NCBI RefSeq assembly: GCF_025210435.1
Contig: NZ_JAOART010000064.1
Location: forward strand, 1 to 38,837
Origin: Anaeromicrobium sp.
GTDB taxonomy: Bacteria; Bacillota; Clostridia; Peptostreptococcales; Thermotaleaceae
DNA: 38,837 bases
Direction: 5' to 3'
How positions within the stretch are numbered: the stretch's first letter is position 1; each line of letters starts with the position of its first letter. Positions 32,627-38,837 of this stretch are shown here, piece by piece. The notes under the pieces were generated by a model. That model did no database searches and had not been told where the DNA came from. It worked only from the letters and a program-made list of their open reading frames with translations. Both the position numbers and the translations under genes were made by a program.

Positions 32627-32836
32627 ATGACATTTAAGAATTATGATGAGGAAATTAAATGGATTTGTTCTAAATGTGGTTCCCCTCTCAAGGAGGAAAA
32701 GGTTAAGCTCATATATTTAGGAGGAGATTTTCAAGTAGAATTATTAAAATGCCCTAATTGTAAATTAGTACTAATTACAGAAAAATTAGCCCAAGGGAAA
32801 ATGCTTTTAGTAGAACAAAATTTAGAGGATAAATAA
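32627..32836 (+). CDS. Small zinc-ribbon redox protein (DVU_1557-like)
   Basis: 69 residues. Two Cys pairs, ICSKCGSPL (about 13-21) and LLKCPNCKLVLI (about 40-51), form a rubredoxin- or zinc-ribbon-like site. The conserved ending (EKLAQGKMLLVEQNLEDK) fits the DVU_1557-type redox protein. It has no catalytic domain and may bind a metal or shuttle electrons for its neighbours. It starts 2 bases after the flavoprotein stop and is followed by the methyltransferase after 13 bases. Confidence 0.8.
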   Translation: MTFKNYDEEIKWICSKCGSPLKEEKVKLIYLGGDFQVELLKCPNCKLVLITEKLAQGKMLLVEQNLEDK

Positions 32837-32849
32837 TAGGGGGAACATT

Positions 32850-33578
32850 ATGTTTTCATGTGGATCTAACTCTGTTTATGAAAGTGAACATATGAGAAAT
32901 GTAACGGGAGATACCATAAGACCAGGTGGATTTGACCTTACAGATAGGGCAGTTCATATATGCAACTTTAAAAATAATCATAGGGTTTTAGATGTGGGAT
33001 GTGGTATGGGTACTACGGTGGCCTACTTAAAGATGAGATACAACCTAGATTCAGTGGGAATTGATCCTTCTAAAAAACTCCTTAAGGAGGGGAAGGTTAA
33101 GAATCCTAATCTAAATCTTTATGAAGGATGGGGAGAAAAACTTCCCTTTAAGAACTGTGAAATGGAGGGAGTATTTTGTGAGTGTACTTTATCCTTAATG
33201 GAAGATAAAGACATGGTTATGAAAGAAATTTATAGGGTCCTAAAGGATAAGGGGTACTTAGCCATTTCTGATGTTTATGCTAGGGAACCTAGATACATAA
33301 ATGAATTGAATGAACTTAATTTAAAAAGTTGTCTAAGGGGAATTCACCATGTGGAAGTTTTAAAGGAAAAACTAATTGAAAGGGGATTTGAGATAAGGTC
33401 CTTTGAAGACCATACAAATTATTTAAAGGAACTGATGGTTAATATTATTTTTCAATATGGTTCCATGAATGTTTTTTGGAATAAAACAGGAAATTGCAAT
33501 ATTGATTCTAATGAATTGAAAAGGATTTTATCAAAGAGTAAAGTTGGATATTTTCTTTTAATTGCTCAAAAAACATAA
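32850..33578 (+). CDS. SAM-dependent methyltransferase (TrsM / DVU_1556-like)
   Basis: A 242-residue class I methyltransferase. Motif I is VLDVGCGMGTTVAYL (about 46-60). The acidic loop GIDPSK follows, then GWGEKLPFKNCEMEGVFCECTLSLMED in the motif II/III region and EIYRVLKDKGYLAISD. The general form resembles the arsenite/ubiquinone-type group, but the Cys pattern of ArsM is not clear. The N-terminus SCGSNSVYESEHMRNVTGDTIRPGG matches what I recall for TrsM-type proteins. The substrate is unknown. AGGGGGAAC lies before ATG. It is third in the operon. Confidence 0.85.
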   Translation: MFSCGSNSVYESEHMRNVTGDTIRPGGFDLTDRAVHICNFKNNHRVLDVGCGMGTTVAYLKMRYNLDSVGIDPSKKLLKEGKVKNPNLNLYEGWGEKLPFKNCEMEGVFCECTLSLMEDKDMVMKEIYRVLKDKGYLAISDVYAREPRYINELNELNLKSCLRGIHHVEVLKEKLIERGFEIRSFEDHTNYLKELMVNIIFQYGSMNVFWNKTGNCNIDSNELKRILSKSKVGYFLLIAQKT

Positions 33579-33590
33579 GGGGGAATTAGT

Positions 33591-34040
33591 ATGAATGAAA
33601 TGGCTTTTCGTATATTTCAACTTGCTTCTAGGGGATACTGCTGTACCCAGATAATGGTCAAATTAGTGTTAGAACAAGAGGAAAGAGAAAATAAAGATTT
33701 AATAAAAGCTCTAAATGGATTATGTGGAGGAATAGGGTCATCAGGAGGAACTTGTGGAGTTTTAACGGGAGGAATTTGTATATTTGGTCTTTATGGTGGG
33801 AAAGAAGATTGTGATAATAATAAGGAAGATTTTAATAATATGATTAAAGAATATATGGAGTGGTTTAAAGAAGAATTTGAAAGTACAGATTGTCTACATA
33901 TAGTTGGAGAACAGCTGTTAGTAGATGAGTCGGGAGAAATATCCTATCCTGTAAAATGTGGAAGCATTATAGAAAAAAGTTTTAATAGGGTTTGGCAGAT
34001 TATGGATGAACATGGTTATGAGTTAGGAGAGAGACAATGA
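33591..34040 (+). CDS. C_GCAxxG_C_C family protein (DVU_1555-like)
   Basis: 149 residues with the family cysteines: YCCTQIMV near 17, LCGGIGSSGGTCGVLTGGICIFGLYGG near 44-70, then DC at about 76, STDCLHI, and VKCGSI. This is the second member of the family in the window (the other is at 22919) and is clearly divergent from it. It likely binds a cluster or acts in electron transfer with the operon's redox proteins. The stop overlaps the next start (ATGA), so translation is coupled. Confidence 0.87.
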   Translation: MNEMAFRIFQLASRGYCCTQIMVKLVLEQEERENKDLIKALNGLCGGIGSSGGTCGVLTGGICIFGLYGGKEDCDNNKEDFNNMIKEYMEWFKEEFESTDCLHIVGEQLLVDESGEISYPVKCGSIIEKSFNRVWQIMDEHGYELGERQ

Positions 34041-35389
34041 TGAAGGGGGAAATCATATTCCAAACAGAAAGCCTTTGTCCCATATGCTTAAAGAAAATTA
34101 AAGCTTACAGATGGAAGGAAGGGGATAGGGTTTATCTAAAGAAAAAATGTGATGATCATGGAGAGTTTAAGACCCTAATATGGAATGGTGACCCTAGTAT
34201 TGATAAATGGATAAGGAAAAAGATACCTAGTAGACCAAAGAAAAGTTTTACGGAGATAGAAAAGGGATGTCCCTTTGATTGTGGAATTTGTAATGATCAT
34301 AGGCAGCATACATGTACAGCTTTAATTGAAGTTACTAATAGGTGTAATTTAGAATGTAGATTTTGTTTTGCTAGCTCAAAAAAAGGAGATCTTCAAGATC
34401 CAAGTCTAGATAAAATAAAATCTTGGTATGAAAGACTTTTAGAAGGAGGGGGCCCTTATAATATACAAATATCTGGAGGAGAGCCTACCCTTAGGGATGA
34501 TTTAGATAAAATAATAGAACTTGGCCATCATATGGGATTTGATTTTATTCAATTAAATACAAATGGATTGAGAATTGCTGAAGATGAGGAGTATGTAAGA
34601 AGATTAAAAAAATCAGGCCTAAATTCAGTTTTTTTACAATTTGATGGTACAAATGACAATATATATAAAAGCCTTAGGGGGAAAAATCTTTTTAAAACTA
34701 AAGTTAAAGCCATTGAAAATTTGGACAAATATAATATAGGAGTTATTCTTGTTCCAACCCTTGTACCCCATGTGAATATGGATAATATAGGAGAGATAAT
34801 TGATTTTGCCATAGACCGTATCCCCCATATAAGGGGAGTACATTTTCAACCTGTTAGTTACTTTGGAAGGTTTACTCCTGAAAGTAATGAAAATACAAGA
34901 ATAACTATTCCAGATATAATAAGGGAAATAGAAAAGCAGACAAGGGGAAGAATCAAAGGAGAAACTCTTAAGGCACCAGGGTGTGAAAATTCTCTTTGTT
35001 CTTTCAACGGAAACTACTTATATAGGGGAAAAAACATATTAAAATCCATATCTAAGGAAAGTTGTTGTGGTGAAGTTCAAAGGGCTGAAGTAGGGGCAAA
35101 AAAGGCTAGGGCCTTCGTGGCTAGAAATTGGAAGCTACCCAATAAGACCTGTAAATGTGGTGAAGATAATTTTCGTGATGTTTCCACCTTCGATGAGATA
35201 TTAAATAACCTAAAAACATACACCTTTAGTATTTCTGGTATGGCCTTTCAAGATGCTTGGAATATTGATTTAGATAGGTTAAAAGATTGTTGTATACATG
35301 TGGTAAGCCAAAAGGGAGATATAATACCATTTTGTGCATACAACCTTACGGACACTAGGGGTAATTACCTATATAGGGGCAAGTGTTGA
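34037..35389 (+). CDS. Radical SAM protein (TrsS / DVU_1554-like) with Tes-like Cys-rich N-terminus
   Basis: 450 residues. The radical SAM cluster is CNLECRFC (C103, C107, C110). The N-terminal 95 residues carry CPIC (14-17), KKCDDHGEF (37-44) and GCPFDCGICNDHRQHTC (77-93). This layout is also found in the tetraether/membrane-spanning lipid synthase type of radical SAM protein. The core has IQISGGEPTLRDDL. Late cysteines (CCGEVQ, TCKCGED, DCCIHV, PFCAYN) could bind further clusters. Related proteins in this neighbourhood are sometimes selenoproteins; here the frame has no internal TGA, so this one uses cysteine. The AGGAGAG site lies 6 bases before ATG. The last base overlaps the CoA ligase ATG. 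Confidence 0.87.
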   Translation: MMKGEIIFQTESLCPICLKKIKAYRWKEGDRVYLKKKCDDHGEFKTLIWNGDPSIDKWIRKKIPSRPKKSFTEIEKGCPFDCGICNDHRQHTCTALIEVTNRCNLECRFCFASSKKGDLQDPSLDKIKSWYERLLEGGGPYNIQISGGEPTLRDDLDKIIELGHHMGFDFIQLNTNGLRIAEDEEYVRRLKKSGLNSVFLQFDGTNDNIYKSLRGKNLFKTKVKAIENLDKYNIGVILVPTLVPHVNMDNIGEIIDFAIDRIPHIRGVHFQPVSYFGRFTPESNENTRITIPDIIREIEKQTRGRIKGETLKAPGCENSLCSFNGNYLYRGKNILKSISKESCCGEVQRAEVGAKKARAFVARNWKLPNKTCKCGEDNFRDVSTFDEILNNLKTYTFSISGMAFQDAWNIDLDRLKDCCIHVVSQKGDIIPFCAYNLTDTRGNYLYRGKC

Positions 35390-36711
35390 TGAATATTACT
35401 CCCCTAGATAAGTGGATAAGAAAAAAGATTGGACATAAAGGCTCTAATGATTTTAGAAGGGAATTAGATAACTATATATTAGATAAACTAAGGGAAAATA
35501 TAGAATATGTAAAAAAAAATAGTGTCTTTTATAAGAATCATTTAAGAGAACTAGGGGAAATATATTCTTTTAATGATTTTGAAAAAATTCCCTTTACTAG
35601 GGATTCCCATATAATGTGTAACCCTAATCACTTTGTTTGTGTGCCACAAAATCATATTAATAGGATAGTTACTTTAAAAACATCTGGAACTACAGGTGAA
35701 AGGAAAAGAATATTTTTCACAAGGGATGATCAAGAATTAACTATTGATTTTTTTAAAATAGGCATGTCAACTTTAGTGCAAAAGGGAGATAGGGTCCTTA
35801 TTTTACTTCCAGGAGAAAGGGAGGGAAGTGTGGGGGATTTACTTAAAAAGGGCCTAAAGAGAATGGGTGTTAAGGCATATATACATGGACCAATATATGA
35901 TCCTGAGAAGGTACTAAAAATAATTAAAAATAAGAAAATAAATTCCCTTGTGGCCATTCCTACTCAAGTCCTTTCCCTTATAAGGAATGAAAAAAATAAA
36001 GATAAGATAAAATTAAAAAGTGTATTATTAAGTACTGATTATGCTCCAAAGGCAGTAATAAATCAAGTAGAAAGGTTTTTTAAATGCAAGGTATATGATC
36101 ATTATGGTATGACTGAAATGGGCCTTGGGGCAGGAGTACAATGTGATGCCTTAGAGGGATTTCATTTAAGGGAAGCTGATTTGTATTTTGAGATTATAAA
36201 TCCTGTCACAAGGGAAGTTGTACCTAAGGGAGAGTATGGGGAAGTGGTGTTTACTACCTTAACAAGAAGGGGTATGCCCCTTATTCGTTATGGTACGGGA
36301 GATATAAGCAGAATTATTAATAAACCCTGTCCCTGTGGCACAGCCCTTAAAAGTTTAGATAGGATAATCTATAGAAGAAAAGGGGCCATTTCCCTTTCAC
36401 AGGGGCACATATTAACTATTGGACAATTGGATGAAATTTTATTTTCAATAAGGGAAATAGGTGATTATGATGGAGTCATGACTAATGATGGAAAAAGGGA
36501 TTGTTTAACAATATATGTGAATATGGAAGATCCTTTGGGTGAAAGGTTATTTCCTCTTATTTATAATAGACTTGAAGAATGTGAAATAATTAAAAAGTTA
36601 ATTAAAGGAGATAAACTTACCCTACATATAAGTATGAAAGGAGAAAGGAAAGATTGTTCTAAGGGCACAGAAAAGCGGAAGATAATAGATAAAAGAATAT
36701 TAAATGTATAG
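35389..36711 (+). CDS. AMP-forming CoA ligase, PaaK-like (DVU_1553-like)
   Basis: 440 residues, the length of phenylacetate-CoA ligases. It would convert a carboxylate, ATP and CoA into acyl-CoA, AMP and PPi. Visible motifs are the phosphate loop TSGTTGERKR (about 96-105), VYDHYGMTEMGLGAG (about 239-253) and LIRYGTGDIS (about 297-306). A small C-terminal domain follows. The substrate acid is unknown. Starts at GTG 35383, TTG 35386 and ATG 35389 are all in frame; ATG is preferred because AGGGG lies 9 bases before it and it overlaps the TGA of the radical SAM gene by one base. It is the last gene of the operon. Repeat A7 follows at once. Confidence 0.88.
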   Translation: MNITPLDKWIRKKIGHKGSNDFRRELDNYILDKLRENIEYVKKNSVFYKNHLRELGEIYSFNDFEKIPFTRDSHIMCNPNHFVCVPQNHINRIVTLKTSGTTGERKRIFFTRDDQELTIDFFKIGMSTLVQKGDRVLILLPGEREGSVGDLLKKGLKRMGVKAYIHGPIYDPEKVLKIIKNKKINSLVAIPTQVLSLIRNEKNKDKIKLKSVLLSTDYAPKAVINQVERFFKCKVYDHYGMTEMGLGAGVQCDALEGFHLREADLYFEIINPVTREVVPKGEYGEVVFTTLTRRGMPLIRYGTGDISRIINKPCPCGTALKSLDRIIYRRKGAISLSQGHILTIGQLDEILFSIREIGDYDGVMTNDGKRDCLTIYVNMEDPLGERLFPLIYNRLEECEIIKKLIKGDKLTLHISMKGERKDCSKGTEKRKIIDKRILNV

Positions 36712-36719
36712 TAAATAAA

Positions 36720-36948
36720 GTCCATGATTTTATGGGGGTTATGTGGGCCTACTTCAGGTAAATGTATTAAAATTTTTTTCCATCGAAGTCACTGTCACAT
36801 GTTAAAGTGTGAATTTTTAAGATAGGTTCACGATTCATGTTGACGAATCATAGGATGTTGTGACGTTCCACGATTCCAAAAAATTTTAATACATTTACCT
36901 TCGTAGGCAAGTTACTGTATGGGTAAAGCTTTAGTTCATAAATTTATA
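36720..36948 (+). repeat. Family A repeat, copy A7 (most diverged)
   Basis: The core boxes are kept (GTGTGAATTTTTAAGATAGG; TGTTGTGACGTTCC). Both arms changed together: GGTAAATGTATTAAAATTTT pairs with AAAATTTTAATACATTTACC. The inner helix is ATCG/CGAT. The outer ends are decayed. The copy separates the trs-like operon from the sirtuin gene and supplies an in-frame ATG (36919) that is probably not the true sirtuin start. Confidence 0.88.
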
Positions 36949-36996
36949 TATGATATAATGAAAAAAATGGATATACTATTTAGTGGGGGTGATCTT

Positions 36997-37731
36997 TTGA
37001 GTGTTGAGATATTGAAAAAAATAATTGATGAAAGTGATAATATTGTGTTCTTTGGAGGAGCTGGCACTTCTACGGAGAGTAATATACCTGATTTTAGAAC
37101 AGCTGATACGGGGTTATATAGTAGTACGGGACAAAAGTATGCACCAGAAGTTATGTTAAGTCATAGTTTTTTTATGAATCATACAAAGGAGTTTTATGAA
37201 TTTTATAAGGAAAAGATGATATATAAGGATGCTTTACCTAATTTGGCCCATGTGGCCCTTGGAAATCTTGAAAAGCGTGGGAAATTAAAGGCCATAATAA
37301 CCCAAAATATTGATGGACTCCATCAAAGGGCTGGTAGTAAAAATGTTTTAGAGCTCCATGGTTCCGTGTACAGAAATTATTGCATGGATTGCAGGGAAAA
37401 GTACTCTTTAGATATAGTGACCCAAAGTAGTGAAGTTGTGCCTAAATGTATAAAATGTGGTGGGATTATAAAACCTGATGTGGTTTTATACGAAGAGGGC
37501 CTTGATAATTATACTATACAAAGGGCTGTAGAATATATAGCAAATGCAGATGTATTGATCGTAGGGGGAACTTCCCTTGTCGTATATCCAGCAGCAGGAT
37601 TAATTGAATATTATAGGGGGAATAAGTTAATACTTATTAATAAAAGTACTACAGCTTATGATAATAGGGCTAACTTATTGATTCAGGATAGTATTGGAAA
37701 AGTATTAAATGTTGCTATAGGTGAGTTATAA
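36997..37731 (+). CDS. cobB: NAD-dependent deacylase (sirtuin, Sir2/CobB family)
   Basis: 244 residues from a TTG start. It removes acetyl or acyl groups from lysines using NAD. FFGGAGTSTESNIPDFR is the NAD loop. TQNIDGLHQRAG and LELHGSVYRN carry the catalytic His. Zinc ligands are in CMDC and CIKC. KPDVVLYEEGLD and VGGTSLVVYPAAG complete the Rossmann part. TTG 36997 is preferred: GGGGGTGATC, a near-perfect anti-ribosomal match, lies 7 bases upstream and the family normally starts shortly before the NAD loop. The frame stays open back to an ATG at 36919, but those 26 residues come from repeat A7 and adjoining DNA. Confidence 0.9.
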   Translation: MSVEILKKIIDESDNIVFFGGAGTSTESNIPDFRTADTGLYSSTGQKYAPEVMLSHSFFMNHTKEFYEFYKEKMIYKDALPNLAHVALGNLEKRGKLKAIITQNIDGLHQRAGSKNVLELHGSVYRNYCMDCREKYSLDIVTQSSEVVPKCIKCGGIIKPDVVLYEEGLDNYTIQRAVEYIANADVLIVGGTSLVVYPAAGLIEYYRGNKLILINKSTTAYDNRANLLIQDSIGKVLNVAIGEL

Positions 37732-37745
37732 GGACTCACCTTTTT
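37720..37745 (+). terminator. Terminator overlapping the sirtuin stop codon
   Basis: GGTGAGT pairs with ACTCACC, followed by five T. The TAA stop is in the loop. Confidence 0.85.
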
Positions 37746-37869
37746 AAATGGAAATAAAAGTAGAGACTTATTGTGTGGACATATTAGATGACCAGACCAT
37801 TTACATTAAAACAGGATTATCTGTATATAAAATTAGAGAATTTAGTACATATATAATTGAAAAACCATT

Positions 37870-38442
37870 CTATATATTTTTTTCTATACATTCTTCATAT
37901 CTAAAACAATCGGTAGTGTGATCATTTACTATGCCCACTGCTTGAAGATAAGAATAGATAATAGTAGTGCCTATGAATTTAAAACCTCTTTTTTTCATAT
38001 CCTTAGATATCTTATCAGAAAGGCTTGTGGAGGCAGGTAAATGTCCTAAAGTGGCCCACCTATTTATAAGGGGCTTATTGTCCACAAAACTCCATATGTA
38101 ATTATCAAAGGAACCAAATTCCCTTTGAACTTCCATAAATCTATTAGCATTATTAATAGATGATTCTATCTTTCTTCTATTTCTAATAATTCCCTTATTG
38201 GATAATAACTCTTCAATCTTTTTTTCATCATATAAGGCAACTTTTTCATAGTCAAAATTATCATATGAAAGCCTATAATTTTCACGCTTTTTAAGGACTG
38301 TTATCCAACTAAGTCCAGCTTGAGCAGATTCAAGGACTAAAAATTCAAAATGAACCCTATCATCATGGACGGGAACTCCCCATTCTTCATCATGATATTT
38401 AATATATAAAGGATCTTTTGTTACCCAACCACATCTTGTCAC
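37870..38442 (-). CDS. tag: DNA-3-methyladenine glycosylase I
   Basis: 190 residues. It removes 3-methyladenine from alkylated DNA in base-excision repair. It begins TRCGWVTKDPLYIKYHDEEWGVPVHDD, as in E. coli Tag, with the Cys and His that bind the family zinc. AGLSWITVLKKRENYR and the late FKFIGTTIIYSYLQAVGIVNDHTTDCFRY are also conserved. The GTG at 38442 is preferred over the TTG at 38448 because AGGAGG lies 8 bases before GTG and only 2 before TTG. It is convergent with the sirtuin gene; no clear terminator of its own was seen. Confidence 0.93.
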   Translation of the reverse strand: MTRCGWVTKDPLYIKYHDEEWGVPVHDDRVHFEFLVLESAQAGLSWITVLKKRENYRLSYDNFDYEKVALYDEKKIEELLSNKGIIRNRRKIESSINNANRFMEVQREFGSFDNYIWSFVDNKPLINRWATLGHLPASTSLSDKISKDMKKRGFKFIGTTIIYSYLQAVGIVNDHTTDCFRYEECIEKNI

Positions 38443-38699
38443 TAGCAAAACCTCCTAAGAACATATGTTTCTGTAAATTATATCATATATTTTCCTAAAG
38501 TAGGCAAATATTTTGAGGATAGAAGTAGGGACTAAGTGGTAAATTTTACTCAAAGTATGTCCATCTAAAATTACATAGATAGTAATTATAGTCCATGATT
38601 TCATGTTTTTTTCTTTGTTTTAGAAAGGATATATGTAAATGATTTAATAAGTAATATGATATAATTAAAGAAAGACAAGTAAGTAGGGAAGTGAAAAAC

Positions 38700-38837
38700 T
38701 TGGCAAAAATTCATGACTTTGATGCTGCCTGGAAATCCATATTGGAAGCATTTGAGGAAGAAGTAGTAGAAGTTCTGTTTCCAGAAATATATTCTAAGAT
38801 ATTATGGGAAGAAGGAACTGAAAGCTTAGATAAGGAA
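38700..38837 (+). CDS. Rpn family recombination-promoting nuclease / putative transposase, N-terminus (cut by window edge)
   Basis: The open frame runs off the right edge. Its 46 visible residues, AKIHDFDAAWKSILEAFEEEVVEVLFPEIY and onwards to TESLDKE, match the start of Rpn/PDDEXK proteins (DxAWKxxLExxFxEFxxxFFPEI...EFLDKE). TTG 38700 follows AGGGAAGTGA; a GTG at 38691 is also in frame. An extended -10 TGATATAAT lies at about 38656-38664. The rest of the protein, including the catalytic residues, is not in the window. Confidence 0.72.
   Translation, partial: MAKIHDFDAAWKSILEAFEEEVVEVLFPEIYSKILWEEGTESLDKE

Noticed and set aside
35381-35392. Possible selenocysteine at the end of the radical SAM gene (TGT TGA TGA)
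   Set aside because: Related proteins include selenoproteins, but here the TGA overlaps the ATG of the next gene in the usual coupled manner, the frame closes a few codons later and no clear SECIS hairpin was seen. It is read as a normal stop.
1-36948. Family A or B as a CRISPR array or as tandem repeats
   Set aside because: Copies are 160-237 bp, kilobases apart, in intergenic DNA, with no short repeat/spacer pattern or cas genes.
37748-37921. 57-codon plus-strand frame after the sirtuin terminator (starts MEIKVETYCVDILDDQ)
   Set aside because: It has no ribosome site, starts just behind a terminator and overlaps the 3' end of tag on the other strand. It could be a gene remnant but cannot be supported.

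Overview
The window is AT-rich and reads like a chromosomal segment of an anaerobic, probably spore-forming clostridial Firmicute. The evidence is strong AGGAGG-type ribosome sites with frequent TTG/GTG starts, many intrinsic terminators, a Spo0E-like phosphatase gene, a yjdF riboswitch, a 2-hydroxyacyl-CoA-dehydratase-type activase cluster and an O2-sensitive Mo/Fe-S gene block. I cannot name the species. No rRNA, tRNA, CRISPR array, phage or transposase gene was seen, except for the start of an Rpn/transposase-like gene at the right edge.

Layout. 1-2.4 kb: tandem copies of an interspersed repeat (family A) and a sigma-54-dependent activator on the minus strand. 2.5-8.5 kb: nitroreductase, a small Spo0E-like gene, a CGGC-type protein, a PadR regulator with its own promoter/operator, a three-part flavodoxin/SCP2/membrane fusion, and asparagine synthase with a Fur-box-like site. 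8.9-16.6 kb: a SulP transporter, convergent with a minus-strand block of an HD hydrolase, a small Cys protein, a three-gene overlapping activase operon and an ABC-F ATPase. 16.9-26.8 kb: an IclR regulator, a chemoreceptor, riboswitch-yjdF-DUF2809, a TDT transporter with a C_GCAxxG_C_C protein divergent from a MocR regulator, a YkgJ-like Cys-cluster protein with a PH-like protein, and a small membrane protein.

27.2-36.7 kb is the most interesting part. A molybdenum aldehyde oxidoreductase (all eight Fe-S cysteines and the catalytic Glu present) is followed by a tight six-gene operon: a flavin/dicluster CCG-domain oxidoreductase, a zinc-ribbon redox protein, a SAM methyltransferase, a C_GCAxxG_C_C protein, a radical SAM enzyme with a Tes-like cysteine-rich N-terminus, and a PaaK-like CoA ligase. 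The gene order matches the poorly understood DVU_1553-DVU_1559 (trs) neighbourhood of Desulfovibrio. A plausible joint role is oxidation of an aldehyde to an acid with electron transfer to the flavin/Fe-S protein, plus CoA activation of the acid and a radical SAM/methyl-transfer step on an unknown substrate. A sirtuin, a Tag glycosylase and a partial Rpn-like gene follow.

Throughout, the intergenic DNA carries two families of long hairpin repeats. Family A (about 235 bp, seven near-complete copies plus fragments, all on the same strand) shows paired compensatory changes in several helices, and its last three copies bracket the Mo/trs block. Family B (about 160 bp, three copies) sits directly next to two terminators, and one locus is an A/B chimera.
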